Positions 35,006 to 40,153 of a stretch of 40,153 bases of DNA are shown piece by piece. The position numbers and the translations under genes were made by a program. The stretch lies in assembly GCA_001653155.1 (NCBI GenBank), contig BDEJ01000046.1, forward strand, positions 1 to 40,153, given 5' to 3'. How positions within the stretch are numbered: position 1 is the stretch's first letter; the number at the start of each line of letters is the position of its first letter. Source of the stretch: Porphyromonadaceae bacterium H1 (GTDB lineage Bacteria > Bacteroidota > Bacteroidia > Bacteroidales > Paludibacteraceae). The notes under the pieces are model-generated. The model was not told the origin of the DNA and ran no database searches. It worked only from the letters and a program-made list of their open reading frames with translations.

Positions 35006-35093
35006 CTATCTCTTTGTTTACACCTTTAAAGACTTATTTTCCTTTACTCGCTTTTTTTCTATCTCTTTGTTTACACCTTTAAAGACTTATTTT
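34988..35093 (+). repeat. Perfect 53-bp tandem duplication
   Basis: The 53 bases starting CCTTTACTCGCTTTTTTTC at 34988-35040 recur without change at 35041-35093. The unit carries the 3' terminator arm and ends in CCTTTAAAGACTTATTTT. Confidence 0.95.
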
Positions 35094-35142
35094 CTTTTGT
35101 CTTTTTTTTTGTGTTGTTTAGCTCTGTTTAGTTGTAATCTTT

Positions 35143-35212
35143 AATAATCGGCAATAATCGGCAATAATCGGCAATAATCGGCAATAATCGGCAATAATCG
35201 GCAATAATCGGC
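35143..35212 (+). repeat. Seven-copy 10-bp iteron array
   Basis: AATAATCGGC is repeated seven times without a mismatch or gap. A 10-base period puts every copy on the same helix face. The array lies in the 325-base noncoding interval between the control genes and the capsid gene, right after a TAATCTTT box at about 35136. This suits a Rep or regulator binding site, an origin or a switch of the late promoter. Confidence 0.9.
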
Positions 35213-35287
35213 AAGTGTTTGTTCTAATTGTTGTTTTTTTGTTTCGTTTTTAGTTTGTATTGTTTTCTTTTTAAATATATCTTTAAT

Positions 35288-36274
35288 ATGCTTGTTAAAA
35301 AAATTGCTAATCCTGCTGGATCTGTTTCGGGTGTTCTTTGTACTCGTTCTTGTTCTTCTTTGATTTTTCGCTTTGTTATTAATGAGCGTCTTGAACAACA
35401 TGCTGAATTTGATGTTGTTGGGGCTGTCTCTAAGTGTAATCCTAAGTTAAGGATTGATTTACAGGATAATAAAACTGGGGCGGTTTCTTCTGTTATTCCG
35501 TCTTTGCCTCTTTTTGATTTAGGACAAGTTTCTACTTTTGGCGAGGGTGTTTGCCCTGGTGAGCTTTATTTTTTGCCTATTTCGGGGGATTCTTCTAATA
35601 GAAAAAATGCTATTTTTGTTCTTAATGTTCCTGTTCGTTTGGCTCTTTCTGGTAATTTGGAACTAAATAGTGATAAATTTCTTGATATTCAGCTTTCCGG
35701 TCTTTCCGCAGGTTTAACTTCTTTGGATATTTTTGCTCTTGAAAGCAATTCTTTCTCTTCTGTTCAGTGTTCTTATAATAAACTGAATATTCCTGCGGGG
35801 GTTGCTCGTGAGGTCTTTTATACTAAGGGGGTTGATTTTCTTTTTCTTGGCGCTGGTTATACTGAGCTTCAAATGACTTATCCTAATGGTTTAGTGTCTC
35901 GGTTTACTCCTGAGGAAGTTTCTTTTCTTGATCGTTTTGCAAATGATTCTTTTATTGAGGTTTCTGGTTCTAGTAATTCTGCTGTGAAAGCCTCTATCCC
36001 TCTTTTTTCTCGTTCTTCTTTTGGTGGTTCTGTTGTTCCCTTGAATGGGGCTGTTAATGTCGAAATTATTCGGGATGCGGATGCTTCTAAATCTTATGAG
36101 TTTTTTACTCTTGATTATAAGGAAGTTTCTGTGTCTGATATTCTTCAGTCTAAGCTTGTTCCTAATTCTTTGGGGACAACTGTTAACCTTGACGGCTCTT
36201 TGAGTCTTAAGGGTGGTGAGGTAGATAGTCTTCTTCGAAATATGAGTTCCGCTACTATTTATTTGAAACGTTAA
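35288..36274 (+). CDS. Candidate major capsid protein (double-jelly-roll type)
   Basis: This 328-aa protein is the largest in the structural half, soluble and beta-rich, with no signal peptide or membrane helix. Alternating strand and turn patterns recur twice (FVLNVPVRLALSGNLELNSD; FIEVSGSSNSAVKASIPLFS). Its size (about 35 kDa) is close to that of the FLiP capsid protein. I cannot align it to a known family by eye. ATG 35288 follows an A-rich leader; a longer frame from 35228 adds a poly-Phe stretch that is unlikely to be translated. It heads the late gene cluster behind the iterons. Confidence 0.55.
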   Translation: MLVKKIANPAGSVSGVLCTRSCSSLIFRFVINERLEQHAEFDVVGAVSKCNPKLRIDLQDNKTGAVSSVIPSLPLFDLGQVSTFGEGVCPGELYFLPISGDSSNRKNAIFVLNVPVRLALSGNLELNSDKFLDIQLSGLSAGLTSLDIFALESNSFSSVQCSYNKLNIPAGVAREVFYTKGVDFLFLGAGYTELQMTYPNGLVSRFTPEEVSFLDRFANDSFIEVSGSSNSAVKASIPLFSRSSFGGSVVPLNGAVNVEIIRDADASKSYEFFTLDYKEVSVSDILQSKLVPNSLGTTVNLDGSLSLKGGEVDSLLRNMSSATIYLKR

Positions 36275-36294
36275 CTGTTTGTTTTATTTATATT

Positions 36295-36540
36295 ATGGCT
36301 TTGGCAGCTTCTTCTTTGGCAGCTTTGGGTGCTTCTCGTGTTGGTGGTTTTGATTTGGGGGCTTTGATTGGAGGTATATTGTCGGGGGTTGGTAATGCTC
36401 TTTCTGGTAGTTCGGCTCCTCAGTATCCTCAGCCTCCTGCTATTCCTCAGGTTCCTCAAAAGAATTTTGATTTGTCTTTGTTTTGGTGGGTTCCGTTGGT
36501 TTTTATTGCAGGTCTGTTTGTTTATTTGTTTAAAAAATGA
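36295..36540 (+). CDS. Small single-pass membrane protein, 81 aa
   Basis: Begins MALAASSLAALGASRVGGFD, is glycine/alanine-rich, has a proline-rich linker (APQYPQPPAIPQVPQ) and one helix LFWWVPLVFIAGLFVYLFKK at the C-terminus. Probably sits in the virion membrane. Overlaps the next gene as ATGA. Confidence 0.7.
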   Translation: MALAASSLAALGASRVGGFDLGALIGGILSGVGNALSGSSAPQYPQPPAIPQVPQKNFDLSLFWWVPLVFIAGLFVYLFKK

Positions 36541-36911
36541 TTTCTCCCCGGTCGTCTCGTTTGTCTTCTGTTAGCGCCTCTCGCAGTCGTCAGTCTCGTG
36601 TTAATGTTGTTGAGGGTTCTTCTGTTGTTGAAAAGAAAGGAAAACTTGAATTTTCTGAAGGTACTTTTAGTTCTCGTTCTTCTGGGACTTATTTAAGTGG
36701 CAGTAGGTTTATTCCTAATCCTGATTATAAACCTCTTGGGAATACTTCTGTTGGTCCTGATGCTACTTCTCGTTCTTCTGAGTCTAAAGGCCTTGTTTTT
36801 CCTGGTTCTTTTGGTTCTTTGGGCAATTCTGTAGTTTCCGGGTTTTCTAATTATTGGTTTTTGTTGCCTCTTTTGCCTTTGGTTTTTATTTTTCTTATTC
36901 GTCGTCGTTGA
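36537..36911 (+). CDS. Ser/Arg-rich membrane-anchored protein, 124 aa
   Basis: The N-terminal 90 residues are polar and serine-rich (SRLSSVSASRSRQSRV), and the C-terminus is a helix YWFLLPLLPLVFIFLIRRR. This tail-anchored form suits a virion membrane or spike-linked protein. Start and stop overlap both neighbours. Confidence 0.7.
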   Translation: MISPRSSRLSSVSASRSRQSRVNVVEGSSVVEKKGKLEFSEGTFSSRSSGTYLSGSRFIPNPDYKPLGNTSVGPDATSRSSESKGLVFPGSFGSLGNSVVSGFSNYWFLLPLLPLVFIFLIRRR

Positions 36912-37252
36912 TGTCTTCTATTCCTTATAGTTCTGAATATAGGTCTCGTATAGGTGGTTTGCGTGGTGGAGAACTTGCTGATGTTAGGGAAAAACATCGC
37001 TCCTTTGTTGAAGCGGAGTTTATTCGTGATTTTGGGTTTGTTCCGTCTTCCGAATCTGAATATTATGAGGCTAAACCTTTTTTTGATTTGGGTTTTAGAG
37101 GGGATCAACTTCGGGCAATGTTTTTAGAGTCACGGAAACAATCTTTGTATAATAATAAGGGGGCGTTTGCTTTTTTTTACGATTCTCGTTTTCGGGTTTC
37201 TCTGTTTTTTGTTTTTGTCTTTTGTTCTTTATATTTATTGATAAAAAAATAA
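36911..37252 (+). CDS. Tail-anchored phage protein, 113 aa
   Basis: Begins MSSIPYSSEYRSRIGGLRGG, a charged helical middle (FVEAEFIRDFGFVPSSESEY) and a C-terminal helix SLFFVFVFCSLYLLIKK. ATG 36911 overlaps the previous stop by one base and is preferred over an earlier in-frame non-ATG start. No family recognised. Confidence 0.65.
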   Translation: MSSIPYSSEYRSRIGGLRGGELADVREKHRSFVEAEFIRDFGFVPSSESEYYEAKPFFDLGFRGDQLRAMFLESRKQSLYNNKGAFAFFYDSRFRVSLFFVFVFCSLYLLIKK

Positions 37253-37258
37253 TTTTTT

Positions 37259-37690
37259 ATGGCTGGTTATTATAATCGTGGTTTTGTTTCGGGGTCTGAT
37301 CGTGGCGGTAATAGTTCTTATTATCGTGGTGGCGGTTCTTATAGTGGTGGGATGCGGTCTTTTAGGAAGCGTTCTGGTTGTTCTATAAAGCGTGCGGATG
37401 GTGGTCGTGTGTTTCTCTATGGTTGGCGTTTATCTCGTGGTTCTTTTTTCTCTTTTACTGCTTCTGAAACTAAAAAATCTAAGGATTTTAAAAGTAAGAG
37501 CGGTAAAACTTGGCGTACTTTATTGGTTGTTATTACTAATAAAAGTACTTTTCAGAAGGTTTTTTGTTCCGGTCTTTATGATGTTCAAAGGGAGCGCTTG
37601 TATATCAAGGATTATAATTTGATTGCTAATCCTTCGGCTCCTAATGGTGGTTACTTTGGACAGCATTTGAGGCGTGAATATTCTCGTTAA
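37259..37690 (+). CDS. Gly/Tyr/Arg-rich basic phage protein, 143 aa
   Basis: The first 45 residues are glycine, serine, tyrosine and arginine rich (YYRGGGSYSGGMRSFRKRSG), followed by a folded basic part (GRVFLYGWRLSRGSFFSF, TWRTLLVVITNKS). It could bind the ssDNA genome in the particle. No membrane helix and no recognised family. Confidence 0.65.
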   Translation: MAGYYNRGFVSGSDRGGNSSYYRGGGSYSGGMRSFRKRSGCSIKRADGGRVFLYGWRLSRGSFFSFTASETKKSKDFKSKSGKTWRTLLVVITNKSTFQKVFCSGLYDVQRERLYIKDYNLIANPSAPNGGYFGQHLRREYSR

Positions 37691-37727
37691 TTTTTCTTCT
37701 TTTTCTAATTTTTTAAAATAAATAAAA

Positions 37728-37862
37728 ATGAAAATTGTTGATCTTGTTTTGAAAAGTCTTGATAAAATTCAGGATGTTGTTCGTGTTGTTAAAGCTCTTT
37801 TGTCTGCATTGGAAACATTTACTAATGAACTTAAGAAATCTGAGCGTTCTGCTGTTGATTAG
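37728..37862 (+). CDS. Micro-protein, 44 aa, amphipathic helix
   Basis: ATG 37728 to TAG 37862 encodes MKIVDLVLKSLDKIQDVVRV and a second helical half ending ELKKSERSAVD. The AATAAAA leader before the ATG matches that of other genes in the cluster. A single amphipathic helix suggests a membrane-surface or scaffold role. Confidence 0.55.
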   Translation: MKIVDLVLKSLDKIQDVVRVVKALLSALETFTNELKKSERSAVD

Positions 37863-37891
37863 AGAAGAAATACTTTTTTTTTTAGTTGGAT

Positions 37892-38089
37892 ATGAAATAT
37901 TCTGTTGATTCTTTTTGGGGGGCTTTGTTTTTTTTTCTTTTAGTCCTTTGTTTCCTCGTTTTGGTCTTTTATCGTTTTTTTTATGATGTTGTAAGGAAGC
38001 AAATTGTTAAGGATGTGATACAGGATTTTTCTGATCCCAATTATATTTCTAAGGTTGTTTCTGATGTTATTTCTAAAAGTAAAAAATGA
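37892..38089 (+). CDS. Small membrane protein, 65 aa
   Basis: One strong helix (WGALFFFLLVLCFLVLVFYR) near the N-terminus, then a basic tail IVKDVIQDFSDPNYISKV. ATG 37892 gives MKYSVDSF. Probably inner or virion membrane. Confidence 0.65.
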   Translation: MKYSVDSFWGALFFFLLVLCFLVLVFYRFFYDVVRKQIVKDVIQDFSDPNYISKVVSDVISKSKK

Positions 38090-38095
38090 AAGTTT

Positions 38096-38227
38096 ATGAA
38101 AGTTTTTGATAAGATTAAGGCGTTTTATTTGGCTAATAAAAAAGCCTTTTATGTCGGTCTTGGAGTGGCTGTTGTTGCTGTTGTTGCTTTTTTTGCTTCA
38201 AAAAAAAAGAAGTTGAGATGGAAGTAA
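38096..38227 (+). CDS. Micro-protein, 43 aa, single membrane helix
   Basis: ATG 38096 to TAA 38225-38227 encodes MKVFDKIKAFYLANKKAF followed by the helix YVGLGVAVVAVVAFFAS and a Lys-rich tail. It overlaps the lysozyme start by 10 bases. Its shape resembles small virion-membrane or holin-like proteins. Confidence 0.6.
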   Translation: MKVFDKIKAFYLANKKAFYVGLGVAVVAVVAFFASKKKKLRWK

Positions 38228-38658
38228 AAAAATTAGGTCGTGGGCATGTTGGTAATAAGAATGCCCGCGGCTATTTGAATAATAATCCTCTTAATTTGAG
38301 ACATTCTGTTTTAAATCGCTGGCGTGGTTTGGTTGGTGTTGATGGTAAAAATTTTTGTCAGTTTGATTCTGTTGAGAATGGTTTGCGGGCTGCTATGATT
38401 AATTTGCGTACTTATATTAATAAGCGTAATATTAATACTGTTTCTTCTATTGTTGGGTCTTGGGCTCCTGTTTCAGATGGTAATTATAATAATGCTAATT
38501 ATATCCGGTATGTGAGTTCTTTTGTTGGTGTTGCTCCTACTGCTGCTCTGAGTTTCGATTATTCTACTATTTCGAAGCTTGTTAGTTCGATGGCTGTTTT
38601 TGAGAGTAATTATACTCCTTCTTCTCTTGAGTTGCTTTCTGCTTGGAATAGTATTTAG
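38218..38658 (+). CDS. Virion-type lytic transglycosylase/lysozyme-like protein
   Basis: This 146-aa protein has the phage peptidoglycan-hydrolase pattern ARGYLNNNPLNLRHS, RWRGLVGVDG, FCQFDSVENGLRAAMINLRT, and SSIVGSWAPVSDGNYNNANY. These match the domain widely annotated as structural transglycosylase in lipid-containing and other phages. It would cut host peptidoglycan at entry or exit. FLiP encodes a comparable enzyme. There is no signal peptide; the overlapping upstream membrane micro-protein may help it to reach the envelope. Confidence 0.7.
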   Translation: MEVKKLGRGHVGNKNARGYLNNNPLNLRHSVLNRWRGLVGVDGKNFCQFDSVENGLRAAMINLRTYINKRNINTVSSIVGSWAPVSDGNYNNANYIRYVSSFVGVAPTAALSFDYSTISKLVSSMAVFESNYTPSSLELLSAWNSI

Positions 38659-38668
38659 TTTTTTTGTT

Positions 38669-39115
38669 ATGAGAATGATTAAATCTGTTTGGATTTATTT
38701 GTTTGTTGTTTCTTTGTTATTGTTCGTTTTTGTTCGTTTTTTTTCTTTTTTCAAACGTTTCTTAGGTTTTGATATTCCTAAAGCTTTTGATTATGAAAAT
38801 AACGTTTCTTCTCCTGTTTGGACTGCTGTTTATAGTAAAAGTATTGCTGATAGTCTTTTTAATTCTATGAATCGTGTAGGAACTGATGAGAAAGTCTTGA
38901 CTGATATATGTACTTTGTTGGAAGGAACTTCATCTGATAATGTTCGGGCTGTTTATTCTGCGTTTGGTAAAAGGCGTTATTTCTGGTTTGCGGGTACTGG
39001 TTTTTTAGGTAATCCTTTGAATTTGTCTGAGTGGCTTAATAAAGAGCTTAATCCGGCTGGAGCTTTGCTCTTGAGATTTAGAATCTTGTTCCAGAGAGCT
39101 GGAATACTTGTTTGA
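38669..39115 (+). CDS. Membrane-anchored protein with annexin-like GTDE motif
   Basis: This 148-aa protein has an N-terminal helix VWIYLFVVSLLLFVFVRFF, then a soluble part with MNRVGTDEKVLTDICTLLEG and DNVRAVYSAFGKRRYF. The pattern MxxxGTDExxL...I...Y..FG..L resembles an annexin repeat, whose GxGTD loop binds Ca2+ and membrane, with a Glu-rich EWLNKEL later. Function is unknown; a virion-membrane or vertex role is possible. ATG 38669 follows the lysozyme by 10 bases. Confidence 0.6.
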   Translation: MRMIKSVWIYLFVVSLLLFVFVRFFSFFKRFLGFDIPKAFDYENNVSSPVWTAVYSKSIADSLFNSMNRVGTDEKVLTDICTLLEGTSSDNVRAVYSAFGKRRYFWFAGTGFLGNPLNLSEWLNKELNPAGALLLRFRILFQRAGILV

Positions 39116-39126
39116 TTGGTTGATGT

Positions 39127-39172
39127 TAAGAGTAAAAAAAAAGAGGTTTTTAGCCTCTTTTTTTTACTCTTA
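39127..39172. terminator. Bidirectional terminator between the late genes and the reversed lipoprotein
   Basis: A 19-20 bp stem, TAAGAGT-(A)9-GAGG with CCTC-(T)8-ACTCTTA, has one bulged A and a TTTTTAG loop. Confidence 0.9.
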
Positions 39173-39529
39173 GTCTCTTGTAAGTATTATTTTCTCTTTT
39201 GTGCTTTCTTCTGTTAGTGAAAGTTTGTGTTCTGTTATTGTTCCTTTGTAAGAGTTCTTAATATCGTTTATAGTAATGTTTATTCTTATTTCGTTGTTGT
39301 TGGGCCAATAGTAGTATTTTCCTCTTGATGTTGTTTCTATATTGTTCGGGGTTATTAGTTTAAATAAAGCTTCTTCTTTTGTTGTGAATTCTATGGTTAA
39401 TGTTGAGTTGATGTTTTGAAAATAAGTTTCGTTTGAATAGCTTCTTCCTTTTAGATTTTTGTTTTCAAATAGGTCTTTGCAACTTAAAAGGCATGTTGTT
39501 AGCAATAATAATGTAAATGTTTTTTTCAT
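39170..39529 (-). CDS. Lipoprotein, only reversed gene of the phage, candidate conversion/superinfection-exclusion factor
   Basis: This 119-aa protein has a lipoprotein signal MKKTFTLLLLTTCLLSC with Cys17, followed by a beta-rich mature part (TLTIEFTTKEEALFKLI, KYYYWPNNNEIRINITI, KLSLTEESTKEKIILTRD). The strand pattern suggests a small lipocalin-like or immunoglobulin-like barrel. It is opposed to all other phage genes, has its own terminator, and its coding strand lacks the T bias. Reversed lone cargo genes (morons) are expressed in lysogens, and small lipoproteins that block phage receptors are known from tailed phages. The exact role is inferred. Confidence 0.7.
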   Translation of the reverse strand: MKKTFTLLLLTTCLLSCKDLFENKNLKGRSYSNETYFQNINSTLTIEFTTKEEALFKLITPNNIETTSRGKYYYWPNNNEIRINITINDIKNSYKGTITEHKLSLTEESTKEKIILTRD

Positions 39530-39556
39530 TGTCTTTCTTTTTATAAATTTGATAAA

Positions 39557-39724
39557 GTGAATAATTTAAATGAGTATTTGTTGAGTTGTTCTGCAAATAT
39601 AGTAATTATTGATAAGCTTTTTACTGTTGATTTTTTTCAGAGTCTTTTGATAGCTTTTATTCAAATATTTGTTACTATTGTCGTTCGTTTTTTGTTTAAT
39701 TATTTTGTAAATAAAAAGAAATAA
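39557..39724 (+). CDS. Small membrane protein, 55 aa, GTG start
   Basis: GTG 39557 to TAA 39724 encodes MNNLNEYLLSCSANIVIIDK and a helix LLIAFIQIFVTIVVRFLFN with a VNKKK tail. The start is uncertain as no ATG in frame precedes the helix. Confidence 0.45.
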   Translation: MNNLNEYLLSCSANIVIIDKLFTVDFFQSLLIAFIQIFVTIVVRFLFNYFVNKKK

Positions 39725-39725
39725 T

Positions 39726-39827
39726 ATGCGTTTTTTAACTTTTACTTGGCAGCATTTAATTCAGCTGCTTGCTCTTATTGTTGAGTTGTTGAAACTTTTT
39801 GTTAAACCTAAAAATAAAAAAGTATGA
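39726..39827 (+). CDS. Micro-protein, 33 aa, membrane helix
   Basis: ATG 39726 to TGA 39827 encodes MRFLTFTWQHLIQLLALIVE and ends KLFVKPKNKKV. It overlaps the next start as ATGA, which supports it as real. Confidence 0.5.
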   Translation: MRFLTFTWQHLIQLLALIVELLKLFVKPKNKKV

Positions 39828-40144
39828 CAGATTTTTTACTTGGTCAATATCGCCTCTCTTTTGCTCGTCTCTTGGGGGTTTCTCCTGAGTCTTTAAAGAT
39901 TGATTTCTTTTCTGATTCTTTTTCTAATTTGGGAAAATGTGATTTGTTTTTGTTGTTGGGCTTTGCTGGGGATCATTCTTCACTTATGTCTCCAACTTGT
40001 AAAGTTCTTGGGTCTTTTTCTTTTTCTTCGTTTTTTGATTTGGCTCAGTTTTTGTCTTTTTGTCCTGTTGTTGTTGATTCTTTTGATTTTTCTAATATTT
40101 CTCTTCCTTTACAGTTAACTGGTTTTAGGGTTTCTATTATTTGA
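39824..40144 (+). CDS. Phage protein of unknown function, 106 aa
   Basis: Begins MTDFLLGQYRLSFARLLGVS, is serine/phenylalanine-rich and soluble (KIDFFSDSFSNLGKCDLFLL, SFSFSSFFDLAQFLSF). No family recognised. It ends 9 bases before the window edge, and the element appears to continue. Confidence 0.6.
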   Translation: MTDFLLGQYRLSFARLLGVSPESLKIDFFSDSFSNLGKCDLFLLLGFAGDHSSLMSPTCKVLGSFSFSSFFDLAQFLSFCPVVVDSFDFSNISLPLQLTGFRVSII

Positions 40145-40153
40145 TCTTTTCTT

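Larger units (their letters stand above)
32397..40153 (+). mobile_element. Integrated ssDNA phage of FLiP-like plan, left end and most of the genome
   Basis: From dif to the window end almost all genes are short, co-oriented and overlapping. Third codon positions are overwhelmingly T, as in ssDNA viruses. The set includes an HUH Rep, an iteron array, a ~35-kDa candidate capsid protein, many small membrane proteins and a virion transglycosylase. It has no terminase, tail, Zot or integrase. FLiP (circular ssDNA about 9.2 kb, internal membrane, double-barrel capsid protein, Rep, transglycosylase) fits in size and plan; the 7.7 kb visible leaves 1-2 kb outside. Family membership is inference. Confidence 0.75.

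Noticed and set aside
35143-35212. CRISPR-like array
   Set aside because: Units are 10 bases with no spacers, so this is an iteron array.
35228-35287. Upstream extension of the capsid candidate
   Set aside because: The extra residues are a poly-Phe/Leu run from T-rich noncoding DNA; ATG 35288 follows a typical A-rich leader.
32397-40153. Filamentous phage (inovirus) prophage
   Set aside because: No Zot/pI ATPase or adsorption gene is visible, and a peptidoglycan hydrolase plus a ~35-kDa beta-rich protein do not fit a filamentous particle.
32397-40153. Microviridae prophage as known in Bacteroides/Prevotella
   Set aside because: dif use fits, but no capsid protein of more than 500 residues is seen, the genome is larger and there are many membrane proteins.

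Overview
The window looks like a piece of a Bacteroidales chromosome (Bacteroidota). Promoter-like TAnnTTTG boxes with an upstream TTTG, weak or absent Shine-Dalgarno sites, a PorW/SprE-type type IX secretion lipoprotein, a TPR-hybrid two-component regulator and a short Bacteroidetes-type AMP nucleosidase all point that way. A T9SS-bearing oral or gut genus such as Porphyromonas, Tannerella or Prevotella is plausible, but I cannot fix the genus from sequence alone.

Layout. (1) 106-5020: a tight five-gene operon of a C5-cytosine methyltransferase, a protein with two GHKL ATPase modules (MORC-like N-terminus, histidine-kinase-like C-terminus), a receiver-domain protein, a caspase/CHAT-like Cys-His protease candidate and a Vsr endonuclease. 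It reads like a defence system that couples DNA modification to phospho-signalling and proteolysis. (2) 5029-6664: the tail of a RES-domain gene, cut off by a dead IS4-family element whose terminal inverted repeats are still visible. (3) 6910-17331: ordinary chromosome with two CPBP membrane proteases, an RRM protein, porW/sprE, a nucleotidyltransferase-galE-manA operon, a small exported protein and a stand-alone HSDR_N-type nuclease-fold protein. (4) 17865-27925: a visibly GC-richer block with a 982-aa hybrid two-component regulator, two DUF4143-type AAA ATPases and a secreted protein of five ~197-residue repeats. It is followed by decayed small genes (27945-28710) and looks like an accessory insertion. 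(5) 29228-32327: conserved chromosome with amn, holA and a GNAT-like protein.

(6) 32397-40153 (window end): the most remarkable part. A 28-bp XerCD dif site lies at 32397-32424. From there to the end of the window the DNA changes to a very T-rich coding strand with many small, overlapping, co-oriented genes. These include an HUH replication initiator, a small HTH-like protein, two tandem paralogues, a terminator, a 53-bp tandem duplication, a seven-copy 10-bp iteron array, a ~328-aa candidate major capsid protein, a run of small single-pass membrane proteins, a virion-type transglycosylase/lysozyme, a membrane protein with an annexin-like GTDE motif, one reversed lipoprotein cargo gene and further small membrane proteins. 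No Zot-type ATPase, terminase, tail gene or integrase is visible. The simplest reading is an integrated ssDNA, membrane-containing icosahedral phage related in plan to Flavobacterium phage FLiP (Finnlakeviridae), lodged at dif by host XerCD. Its far end lies beyond the window.

How the parts work together. The phage genes would run from replication (Rep, HTH), through an iteron-bearing control or origin region, to capsid, membrane and lysis genes. The reversed lipoprotein is a candidate lysogenic-conversion or superinfection-exclusion factor. The operon at the left edge is a plausible counter-defence to such elements.
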